Assembly: GCA_964059195.1 (NCBI GenBank)
Contig: CAXKWD010000008.1
Coordinates: 43,515,502 to 43,579,501 of the forward strand
Source: Ectobius pallidus
Lineage: Eukaryota > Arthropoda > Insecta > Blattodea > Ectobiidae
Direction of reading: 5' to 3'
Length of the DNA stretch: 64,000 nt
Position numbers and translations under genes: made by a program
Notes under the pieces: model-generated
Database searches by the model: none
Seen by the model: the letters and a program-made list of their open reading frames with translations, nothing else
What the model was told of the DNA's origin: nothing
Shown here: piece by piece, positions 31,155-41,315 of the stretch
Layout of the letters: each line of letters begins with the position of its first letter
Position numbering within the stretch: the first letter of the stretch is position 1

Positions 31155-34037
31155 TGTGACGGACTTTCTTACTTTATGCTATTAAATCTTCGCCAAAATC
31201 TGTGACGACTAATATGTGATTATTCTCAATCGTAATACATAAGTTTACTGAACTCCTACAAAACAAGGTCACTTATGCACCTGTTGTGTCATCATAACCC
31301 TGCCTGCATAGTCCACATTCCAACGTTCAGTACAACTACCTCTGTCACCGGGTGGTTGCAAATTTCCTACACCCAGTCTACTTTCTCTTTCTTTTAACAA
31401 TTTACCCAGTTTGAAAATATTGATGAAAATTTATATTAACGGGCGCCATCATCAATACACTTCCTCTCTTCTTTTTGTTGTATATCAGCCCAGTCACAAA
31501 TTAAATTATAGATACACAGGCTATGTACCTACATGCCTCTCGACTAGCTTTTAATTTAACAGTGGAGACGGGAATTGGGTTCGGATTTACCTTTCTTTTA
31601 TTACTCTACTTCTCTCTATTTCTTCTTTTTCTCCTTTTTCAGTGCTCACTACCAAAGTATGTAACTTAGCCCAAAAATCAGCGACTCTCAAACCATTACA
31701 AGGATAAGGGTCAAAAATCTGAACTTCACGTTAATTTACTTTGCATAACAATAACCATAATTTATTTAATATATTATTTTCTCTTTTCAACAATAACAAT
31801 CTTATATACAATAAATTACATTTACACTACATTAACCATTCAACACTTTTTATTGGTAGGATAGTATTTAATTATTCAAGGTTAGTATACCCAGTTTAAC
31901 TGTATAAGTACGTTTTCCGTTCAACAATAACAACTCCCTAATTAATTACTTAATCTCCTTTCTTTCTTTATTTCCAGGTATCTACTAGAACGTCTATTAT
32001 CTTTCTAATTTACTACTAACTTGTGTAGTCACTTACATTTGCAACTTCAGGATATCTCAATATATATATTATACTTTCTTTCGAATAAATAAAGATTTCC
32101 AATTCATGATCCAGTCCTTGACTCTACATATTACACTCAATAATCCCACCTATGTCTCCTGTACTAGTCTACTAGTCATCTTAGTCCATGAAGAATTGTA
32201 CTTAAAGATAAATAGGAAAGACAGTCTCATGAAGAAAGAAATGGAAATTTAGGCCTATACCCACAGAGTGACTGTGACGATAGACCACCGATACAGGGGC
32301 GGCGTCTAGATCTTGAGTTACAAACAATCTGACTCCTCTCCTGCAACCGGGAAAATATTAATGGGCCGCAAACAAAAATACAATTTTGAACAATCGATGT
32401 CAGAGGTCCCTGACACTCTCTCCTAGAGGCACGTGGGGCCGTTGTTCGCCTCCAACACCGACGACTTTCACAATTCTCATAAATTTCTTTATATTTATTT
32501 TATTTGGGACACTTCTGGCGCTCCCTCACCTCACCCTTCTTTTTATTTTTCTCTGGGGTAATCTCTAGTACCTGCTAATGACCTACTTGTCATCAACTCA
32601 CTACACAAAATTACCAATTCTCCTCTTTCTAATCTAACCAGTTATTATTGATTATCTTTTAACTCCTCTCTCTGTAAGCAATTTATACCATTGTTCTAAT
32701 TTTCCCTCTTTCTTGTTACTCGGGTTTCCATACTTTCCAAGTTACTATTCTACTCCCTGGGCACCCAATTTCCTTGTTTCTAAATTCCCTAGAATTCTAA
32801 CTGAAACTAACTCACGCCCCAGATCAGTAACTTTCTCTTTATAACCCTTGAGTAATTCCTACTTCTATCCTAACATGTAAGTTTTTCAATGGTAGGCGCT
32901 TAATCTACTACTATTCATAGGCCTTCTTCTGCCTCTCACTGTTCACTTCCTTATCTCCTTTTCCCATGATCCATACGGTTCCCACTCTTCGATAAATCTC
33001 TTAAAGAAAACAACTCAATCCTTACGGGCCAGCATGAAATCTACTCATAGATAGTCATCTGTCACCCAACAAAAACCAAGAGGGAGAGGCCCTCGCAAGA
33101 AATACTAAGTAAGCCCCTATTACCCTTCTTTCTTACTCCCCTCGCGTCCTGTCTTATAAAAAGCAAGTTTGAATGAACATCACCAATTGCCGCTAGCTAT
33201 GTATTCATTCGTGAGACAATCACTCATAGAAACCCAAGGTATAGAGATCATCTTTACTAACCCACGGTCACAGTTCTTGACTACTCTTTCTTAACTTAGA
33301 CCAGAAATAGAAACGGGTTGGATTACTGTATTTTATTGCCTCACCCTAGATTTATCACACTTCTATTTTTCTAACCCTACTCTTAATCCTTCATTTACGG
33401 CGTCTAATCGCCACACATTTCTTAGAAACACCGCCTCCAAAATTTTCCCATTTCTCAAAAACAAAAGAAAATGTTTATGTGATACTCAACGGGTGATGAC
33501 TCTCTTATCCTCTGATCCCGTACTGTTTCCATCTACTTCCTGATGTCCACATCTTCCCTTAGTCCAGACTGAGCAGTCGTGACCCACTCTTCTCTCCACA
33601 GCTGGTGTTCGCTGAAGCGGTCTCTCGTACCGGCGGACGTGATGTGCTTGCCCAGTTAACGACTATCTCCATATAGTCATATCAGTGAAATTCCCATTCA
33701 GAATTTCCTCAGATGAAAGTCTGACACACCATTATGCCAGAACGCCTCTACCGCTGTCGCACATCCCAGTCTCGTCTTCTCCCTTCTGCCTTTTCAACTT
33801 CTCTCTCTCGTAGTCAGGCACGTACTCCTAACCGTCTTTTAGGTTCCACACGTCTCTCTCGTCGATTCACCGTCGACGCATGCGCACCTCTCCTTTTCTG
33901 TAATTCAAATAAATTCAGGGCAGTATCGATAATCATGAAAATGTTCAATATCGATTAGTTGTGGTCCCCCAACCCTTCCTTTGTTTAGGAATGGTCTCCT
34001 ATCGTTGATTATGCACGTCGCTATTTGCGTCGTGACA
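31155..34037 (-). repeat. 5' LTR of the gypsy element
   Basis: 2883 bp, plus-strand start TGTGACGG, end GTGACA, then the ACTG duplication. It carries the promoter for the element on the minus strand, but I could not single out a TATA box or initiator. Confidence 0.95.
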
Positions 34038-34508
34038 ACTGCCAACTATAAGGGTTGCAGTAAGTGGAAGCAAGTTAAAGGGGCAGCGGCGAAGCGCACT
34101 AAGGCGGGACCCAGAGGTTCTGGGAGCTCACGCTCCGTTTCTGCTGTGAAGAATGGCATTGCACCCAGTCTCTCCTCTGAGCAGGAGAAGCTTGGACCCG
34201 GTTGGAGCCATGTTACCGAGCGGGGGCGTGTGGTCCATAACCAACCACCCCAGATCCCTAGCGACTCAGGCGCATCGCAGATGTCGTCTGATAGCAATCC
34301 AACTGCTCCGGGACCCGAACCAACCACGCCGGACAGTTATTCCGAAAAGTTAAAGCAACTTATCGATGACCTTCCTTTGGAAGATTGTTTTGAGGTGACC
34401 AAGTGTCTGCTAAAACAAGCTCCATTCCTTCCCACTGGGAATGCCCGTCCCAAGGCAGTTCTTAAAGTCATAGCCCTTTTCCTGGCTGGATATGGCAATG
34501 CAAACTAA
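34038..34508 (+). pseudogene. Jockey ORF1 C terminus (copy B'), 3' side of the gypsy insertion
   Basis: Continues the frame broken at 23060: TANYKGCSKWKQVKGAAAKR, a linker rich in Ser, Pro and Gly, a terminal segment YSEKLKQLIDDLPLEDCFEV and an end at GYGNAN. It differs at many positions from copies A and C (SGSSRSVSAVKNG versus SGNSRTTSAVPKG), confirming a second subfamily. Confidence 0.88.
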
Positions 34509-34824
34509 GCAAGGAACGCATGGCCCTTCATGAGGCTCGCTCACTGGAACGCCGATGGAGTTCACAGCACTGTCCTCGCCTGATATAGGCGTATAACTAC
34601 GTCCATAACAGGCAGATTCTGGAGGACCTAAAGGTTTCTCCAACTGCCAACGACATCATAAGTACTGCACAGAGTTCCGACTCAAGGCTTCTCGATGCTG
34701 AGATCCCTTTAGAAAGGCAACTTGGAAAGTGCTTGCGCTTCCCAAGGGACGAGTAAAATCGTCAAAATTTTTGAGGCCTTCAGCCTAACAATGCCCCTTC
34801 CAAATACGTAGAAGCCCCTTTTCA
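34509..34824 (+). pseudogene. Internally deleted Jockey ORF2 and 3' UTR (copy B')
   Basis: The first 70 or so bases correspond to the ORF2 start (after GYGNAN; GAGGCTCGCTCACTGGAACG, ATGGAGTTCACAGCA). The sequence then jumps to the ORF2 end (VHNRQILEDLKV, LLDAEIPLERQLGKCLRFPR) and about 60 bases of 3' UTR (TTTTTGAGGCCTTCAGCCTA). All endonuclease and RT sequence is missing. At about 34825 it joins the 5' UTR of copy C in the same orientation, with TTTTCAG-like sequence at the junction. Confidence 0.8.
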
Positions 34825-34943
34825 GAACTCTACGAACGGCCCTTTTCAGGGCGCATACAAAAGAGCTTGCTTGTTGTAACCTTCCTTGCCCTACCCACCA
34901 TTTTTTCTTTTCTTTAGGTCGTTGCAGCTACCTGTGGCCCGGC

Positions 34944-36766
34944 ATGGCCGATCCACCGGACCCCCTGGCGTTCTTCACGGAGAATTTCTCGCGAATTTCG
35001 CCGTCTGTGCGAGAACTGCTGACGAGTGAGATGAGGCATCTCTTCCAGGAGCAGCAGAGATTGAAGAAGAGGACTCCTGCTACGAAGAAGCCCGCTAAGG
35101 CAACCGCCAAAGCGGCATCAAGGCCGAGCGAACGACCCACTGGCATTGTGCCAGCTGGGCAGCAACCTGGCTCGTCCAGGGTAGTTGCGAAGGCCACAGC
35201 CAAACGCAAGGCCACTGAGTTAGGTTCGCCTAACTCTGCTGGTTCAATGGAACCAGCCACCCGGCGCCCGGCTATTGGGCCACTGTCCATAACCGGGAAT
35301 GCGTCCCTGACTGTGGCTGAAAACAGCGCTCAAGGTCTAGAGGTCTCCGTGACCTCTCCCTCCGTGGGCGAACAATCCACCTCGTGTGGAAGCCAACTGG
35401 GTCCTACCCAGGAAAGAGCACCGTATGCCGCGGTCTTGCAAGCCCGGCATACAGCTCCTAACCAGGCATGTGGGCCTAACACCGCTCAAGCCAAGGCCTC
35501 TGGTTCTTTACCAGATGCCGCAGAGTCGATGGACTCTGCACTAGGGCGCTCGCGCAGCGAGTCCGGCGGTCCATTAGGCACGCCTCTTGGCACCACACCC
35601 CACGCCCAAGCGGATGTTGCTGCCATTCCCGCAGGGAAGCTCCGCAACAAAGTCCCCGTGTATGTCACTGGTGTGACAAATACTCGCAATTTTTTGAGAT
35701 GGTTGCGAGAAGAGACTGGTGGTAACGGCACGGCGGCTATGCGGGGCGATGCTCTATGCTAGTTCCGGATACTGCCGACTGTTTCCGAGCCACCATCTCT
35801 GCTCTCCGCGCCATCGAACCGGAGAAGGGAGTCAGGTTTCATACCTACTCCCTGCCGGAGGAGCGGTCTGTGAGACTGCTTCTGAAAAACCTAGGGCGTC
35901 GCATGCCAACAGAGGATGTTCGCGAGGAACTCATTGCACTTGGAGTTCCCGTACTCTCTGTACTGCAACTTCGGTCGCAGCGGCGCGACCCCGATCCCCA
36001 AAAGGATAGGCCCTTAACGCCACACTTTATTGTGACAGTGTCGCGTGGACCCTCGGTAGCAATGGTGAGAGCCTTAACCACATTGTGTGGTCTCCACATA
36101 ACAGTGGAAGCTTACCACGCTCCGAGCGGCCCTCTACAATGCCGCAACTGCCAACGCTTTGGTCACACAAAGCGTAATTGTGGTTACACTCCAAGGTGTG
36201 TCGCTTGTGGCGGAGACCACCCCTCAGGGGGTTGTAGTACGCCCAAGGAGGCCCTGAGGTGCTGTAACTGCAACTCCTCTCACACTGCCAACTATAAGGG
36301 TTGCAGTAAGTGGAAGGAAGTTAAAGGGGCAGCGGCGAAGCGCACTAAGGCGGGGCCCAGAGCTTCTGGGAACTCACGCACCACTTCTGCTGTGCCAAAA
36401 GGCATTGCACCCAGTCTCTCCTCTGAGCAGGAGAAGCTTGGCCCAGGTTGGAGCCATGTCACCGAGCGGGGGCGTATTGTCCAGGTCCAGCAACCCACAC
36501 CACCACCCCAAACCTCTAGCGACTCAGGTGCATCACAGATGCCACCTTTTAGCAATCCAACTGTTCTGGAACCCGTACCTACCACTCCAGACAGCTATAT
36601 CGAGAAGTTGAGTCAACTTATCGACGACCTTCCTATGGAAGCTAGTTTTGAGGTGACAAAGTGTCTACTTAAACAAGCTCCATCCCTTCCCACTGGGGAT
36701 GCCCGTCCCAAGGCAGTCCTCAAAGTTATCGCCCTTTTCCTAGCTGGATATGGCAGTACAAACTAA
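34944..36766 (+). pseudogene. Jockey ORF1, copy C (one frameshift)
   Basis: Best-preserved ORF1. The start is MADPPDPLAFFTENFS at 34944. An N-terminal basic, low-complexity region follows, including about 53 residues missing from copy A. A conserved block (NTRNFLRWLREETGGNG) and three CCHC-type knuckles come next, and the end is GYGSTN at 36766. A one-base deletion near 35755 (GATGCTCTATGC versus GATGCTCTTATGC in copy A) shifts the frame. The remainder is open from about 35756. Without that deletion it would be about 600 residues, typical for Jockey-type gag-like proteins. It overlaps ORF2 by 17 bases. Confidence 0.88.
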
Positions 36767-38294
36767 TGCAAGGAGCGCACGGCCCTTCTTGAGGCTCGCT
36801 TTCTGGAACGCCGATGGAGTTCACAGCAAGAAGGCGGAACTGGAGATATTCCTCAGTCATCATGGCATTGATATATGCCTCCTGAACGAGACTCACCTTC
36901 GGGAGGGCTTGCGATTTCGACTAGCAAATTACGTTTGCTATAGAAATGACAGACTCACTCAGGGGGGTGGCACAGCGATCCTTGTCCGAAAGGGCATTGA
37001 TCATTGCACCGTGCCGGTCTCGGGTCTGCAGCAGCTGGAAGCCCCTGCCATTCACGTTGTGATTGCAGGTAGGCCTATCAAACTCGTGGCTGTCTATTTA
37101 TCTCCAACCCGGAACATGATAGATGCAGATCTGACCGAGTGTCTTGGGGGCGGACTACCTGTGATTTTAGCAGGTGATCTCAACGCCACGCACACGGATT
37201 GGAACTCAAGGACTAACAATGCCAGGGGCTTGCAACTGGCAGAGTATGTAACTGGGACTTCCTGTATCGTCCATGGACCGGATGAACCTACAACCGATCC
37301 TTACTGTACCACACACTCTCCCGATGTACTTGACATAGTGGTTGTCAAGGACCTCACACTACCAGTGAGTCTGACTGTGTGCCCAGCTCTCAGCTCAGAC
37401 CACCTGCCCGTCCTTGTCGACCTCCAAGGTCGAACATCCTTCGCAACCCTTCCAGACAGGCCAGACGTTAGACGAGTAGATTGGACTAGCTTCCAGAACC
37501 ACTTGCAATGCAGACTCCCGGGGAATCCCGTGGTAAACTCCGAGGAGGATATTGATGCTAGGATTGAGGATTTGTCTAAAGCGATTACGGAAGCTCTGGA
37601 GGCATCAGCACCAAAGAGTCGACCGAAAACCTGTTTACGACCTTCAATACCGCCGGCAATTCTCTCTGATATTCAGAAGAAAAACCGGCTGAGAAGGGAG
37701 TGGCAGGCAACTAGGGACACCGCTTTCAAGGCCCAAGTTAATAGGCTCCAGCGGTCTATTAGCTATGAGCTGAAGAAGTGGAAGAACGGCGTTTGGTCTG
37801 AGACGCTCTCATCCTTAAACGTAGAGGATCAGTCCCTTTGGAAGGTTACAAAGAGGATGATGCGGATCTCTGATCCCACACCCCCCTTACGAGTGCCAGG
37901 AGGACTCGCTCTATCAGATTCTGAGAAAGCTGAGGCCCTGGCCAACAATCTTGAATCTCAATTTACGCCGGTTGACGATCCTTCGGATCCTGCCGTGATT
38001 GAGCTGGTTGAAAGGGAACTGACTTCGTTTGAGTTTGCTCCTTCAAGTCAACCCGAATTAACTACTCCATCAGAGGTCGTCAAGGCTATAAAAGAGCTCA
38101 AGCTTGGTAAGGCTCCGGGCCCTAGCGGTATTCCCAATAGGGCCCTGAGGAACCTCCCAAAACGGGGAATCACCTACGTCACCAAGATTTTTAATTCGGT
38201 CCTTAAGAGGCAATATTTCCCACCTGCATGGAAACATGCCAGGATTGTCTCTATCCGGAAACCCGGAAAGGATCCGACACTTCCATCGTCTTAA
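36750..38294 (+). pseudogene. Jockey ORF2 5' part, copy C (endonuclease and RT start)
   Basis: About 510 residues from the ATG in ORF1's end: an intact-looking endonuclease (NETHLREG, GDLNATHTDWNSR, SSDHLPV) and the RT entry motif KAPGPSGIPN. It is cut after GKDPTLPSS by a LINE insertion whose tail begins at the TTA of the codon junction. The rest follows at 39717. Confidence 0.9.
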
Positions 38295-39715
38295 TAATAA
38301 TAATAATAATAATAATAGTTTATTCATCCTCTGAACATTTACATGTTATGGGATATGCTAACTATACAAGATCAGACAGAGTTGTGTTACAATTTGCATA
38401 TAGAACAGAGAGAGAAAACATTAAATCTTATATACATTTATTTACAGTGAAAATAATTCAGCATTGTGGCATTTTTCTTCAAATTCCTCTATACTGTATA
38501 TGGCATTCTTTGTTAAGAATTTTTTCATGTAGGTCATGAAGTGTTTTGTTTTGAGGTTTCTAATTTTGTGTGGGAGGTTATTATATAGTTTGGGACCTAT
38601 GTGCTTATAGCTATTGTGTGTTTTTGTTAGTCTTAAATATGGGGTGTCTAGGTCTGTTTTTTGCCTTGTGTTGTGGGTATGGATCTGACTGCGTTCACTA
38701 AAAAGATGTTGGTTCTCCTTTGTGTAGGACAGAGCATGAGATATATAGAGAGATGGTTGTGTCATGATGTTGCTGTTCCTAAAAGCAGTTCTACACGTTT
38801 TTTGGTTATCTATGTTATATATACATCTAATGGCCTTTTTCTGCCATTTGAATACGGTTTTTGCTCCAGCAGAATTGCCCCATAGAAGGATCCCATATTG
38901 TAGATGTGAGTGAAAAAGAGCATGGTAGACGGTCAGTAAATGTTTCTCGCTGAGCACAGATTTAAGTTTATGAAGGAGATAAAGAACTCTAGAGAGTTTT
39001 TTACAGAGTTGTTCTGTATGTGCATTCCAGGTCAGCTTTTCATCTATGTATATGCCTAATAGTTTCACAGATGTCTTCGGATTTATGTCAGTCAATGAGT
39101 TGTTGAGATGAAAGGTGATTATTTCAGTTTTGTCTTGGTTCAACAATAGTCTGTTATGTGCAAGCCACTGGGATGCCTCATTAAAGACTTCCTCGTTTTT
39201 GTTTATTAGTTTAATTATGTCTGAGTCAGTTGTAATTAGGGTTGTGTCATCTGCATATATTACCGATCTACAGGATAGATTAGGGGTTAAGTCATTTATA
39301 AAAATAATGAACAGAAGGGGTCCTAAGACTGAGCCCTGGGGGACGCCTATGTTGATTTCTAGCATGTTGGAATGTTTATTGTTTATCTGTACTATCTGGT
39401 GTCTGTTGGAAAGGTATGATTCAAGAAGGTTTAGTTCAGTACTTCTAATTCCGTAATGTTTTAGTTTTGTTATCAATAAGTTATGTGGAACAGTATCGAA
39501 GGCTTTGCTCAGATCTAAGAGTGTAGCACTTACATAATTATGTGACTCGAAACCATTTAAAATCTCCGTGATGGCTGATTCGACAGCTTTTGTGGTGGAG
39601 AGTCCTGGTCTGAAGCCAAATTGAGAGTCATTAATTAGATTATATTTTGCAAGGTATTGTGTTAGTTGATCTTTTATGCACTGTTCAATAATTTTCGATA
39701 AGATGGACCGATAAG
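38294..39715 (-). mobile_element. 5'-truncated LINE (CR1/L2-like) inserted in Jockey ORF2
   Basis: The minus strand ends with GGATGAATAAACT and an (ATT)n tail at 38294-38320. The preceding 3' UTR shares CCCATAACAT.TAA with the LINE at 58271-59588. The insertion interrupts GTCTTATAGACCC of Jockey ORF2; TTA is repeated at both edges. The 5' end is truncated inside the RT domain. Confidence 0.85.
38442..39715 (-). pseudogene. LINE reverse transcriptase, C-terminal part
   Basis: The frame is open from the truncation point to the natural stop at 38442. Motifs: INDSQFGFRPGLSTTKAV, SATLLDLSKAFDTVPHNLL, GVPQGSVLGPLLFIIFINDL, the catalytic YADDT, LLNQDKTEIITF and KLLGIYIDEKLTW. A C-terminal region follows with FRNSNIMT and HNTRQKTDLDTPYL, typical of CR1/L2-like or related insect LINEs. 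The catalytic box is intact, but endonuclease and RT start are missing, so it could not move by itself. Confidence 0.88.
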
Positions 39716-39716
39716 A

Positions 39717-40853
39717 TGGATTATAGACCCATAAGTCTTCTTGATTCGGTGGGGAAGCTCTTCGAGAAAATTCTGCTAAGCAGAATCCTAAGGCACGTCA
39801 ACAGGCACAGCGCTATTCGTGATGAGCAGTTTGGGTTCAGACCCAAACATAGCACGACTCAGCAGATAGCCCGCCTGGTTGAGAGAGTCAAGAGGAACTA
39901 ATACGAAAAGCGACTAACCGGCGCGGTATTCCTTGATGTGGCCAAGGCCTTTGACACAGTTTGGGTCAAAGGTCTCCTTTACAAACTCCTTCTCCTCAAC
40001 TTCCCTTATTACCTGGTGAAAGTTTATCACCTCCTACCTTACCAATAGGACGTTCGTAGCGTCCTTCCAGTCAGCCACATCTTCTCGTCGTTTCATGCGA
40101 GCTGGAGTTGCTCAGGGGGGACTGGTCTCCCCTGTCCTCTTTAGCCTGTATGTGAATGACATGCCCACACCACACCGCCACGTCGACTTGGCGCTTTATG
40201 CCGACGACACTGCGCTTTTGGCAACGTCGAAACGGCCTGCACTAATCGTCAAGTATCTCGAGACATATCTCAAAGAGCTAGAGTTCTGGCTGACAAAGTG
40301 GCGAATTTCCATCAACGTCACTAAGAGCGCAGCTTTGCTCTTCATTGGAAGACAAAGAACGGCGCCGCCTAGGCCTGTAGAATTTTTCGGAGAGCCAATC
40401 GAATGGGTCGAAAAAGCCAGATATTTGGGGGTAACCCTGGACAAAAGGCTGACCTGGAAACCCCACGTTACCCAGGTTAGACGAACAGCCATGCAACGGC
40501 TTGGAATTTTATCCCCTCTGCTTAACGGCAGAGGAGGACTTTCACCTGCGAATGGAGCGCTGCTCTATAAGCAACTCATCCGACCTCTGCTAGACTATGC
40601 CAGTCCAGCTTGGAGGGCCGCAGCACGCACGCATGTCGCAAGACTACAAGCCGTGCAGTCGAAATGTCTTCGCCTCGCTACGGGCGCACCTTGGTACGTC
40701 AGTAACAGGCAGATCCATGAAGACCTAAAGGTTCCACTACTTGCCACACACATCAGAAGCCTTGCACAGAGTTTCGACTCCAAGCTTCAAGATGCTGAGA
40801 ACCCTTTAGTACGGCAACTTGGAAAGCGACTGCGCTTCCCAGGGGACGATTAA
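39717..40853 (+). pseudogene. Jockey ORF2 3' part, copy C
   Basis: Resumes at YRPISLLDSVGKLFEKILLS. TAA at 39899-39901 (shared with copy B) and an extra T near 40023 (AAGTTTATCACC) break the frame. YADD is intact around 40197-40208. The C terminus is normal (QLGKRLRFPGDD). Confidence 0.9.
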
Positions 40854-41290
40854 AGTCGTCAGAATTTTTGAGGCCTTCAGCCTAACAATATCCTTTCCCA
40901 ATACGTATAAGCCTTCAGCTGACACGTATCCCAACTGGTTGGTTCAACCCCTACCAGGCATTACAGAATGGAGGACCATGACCAAATCCCCTTTGCTAGT
41001 TCCGACCAGGGTTTTCCGTGGTTTTCCCTGGTTGTAAGGTGAATACCGGAACTTAAACAAAAAAGGGCCACGGCCCGAACCCCTAAGTCATTGCAGTTGC
41101 CCTGCATAGGTTCAAGTTCTATGCAAAACACCGTTAGCGTAAGCAAATTTAAGTTATAGGATAGGAACCCGTTTTCATTTCCAGCAATGCATTTCGTATG
41201 CAGGTATGGAATCGGAGTCGAGATCATCGCATTGCGGGCTTCGCCCGCAATGCTCTGATCTCAGTTAGCACATTTGGTCTGGTTTGGTCT
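40854..41290 (+). other. Jockey 3' UTR, copy C, with hairpin
   Basis: Same sequence as in copy B but with the complete terminal hairpin at 41220-41262 (GCATTGCGGGC, TTC, GCCCGCAATGC within GAGATCA/TGATCTC). No poly(A). Confidence 0.85.
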
Positions 41291-41315
41291 AACTAGCGCA
41301 CTTCTCTCCCAGAAG

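Larger units (their letters stand above)
23061..34037 (-). mobile_element. Complete Ty3/gypsy LTR retrotransposon (11 kb, 2.88-kb LTRs)
   Basis: The coding strand is minus. The 5' LTR is 34037-31155, with PBS 31149-31136 adjoining. Gag is 30592-29228, pol 29200-26051, the polypurine tract 25956-25945 and the 3' LTR 25944-23061. A 4-bp target duplication, ACTG (23057-23060 and 34038-34041), flanks it, and removing it restores a continuous Jockey ORF1 segment. The LTRs start TGTGAC and end GTGACA on the plus strand. The two LTRs differ by only a handful of bases, so it inserted recently. There is no env-like frame. LTRs of this length are long for gypsy elements and make up over half of the element. 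Confidence 0.95.
34825..41290 (+). mobile_element. Jockey-clade retrotransposon, copy C (with nested LINE)
   Basis: 5' UTR from TTTTCAGAACTCTACGAACG (34825; shorter than in copy A), ORF1 34944-36766, ORF2 36750-40853 split by a LINE at 38294-39715, 3' UTR 40854-41290. It ends GGTCTGGTTTGGTCT against AACTAGCGCAC of the PLE that follows. The 5' junction lies against the tail of copy B' rather than PLE. Multiple lesions make it inactive. Confidence 0.88.
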
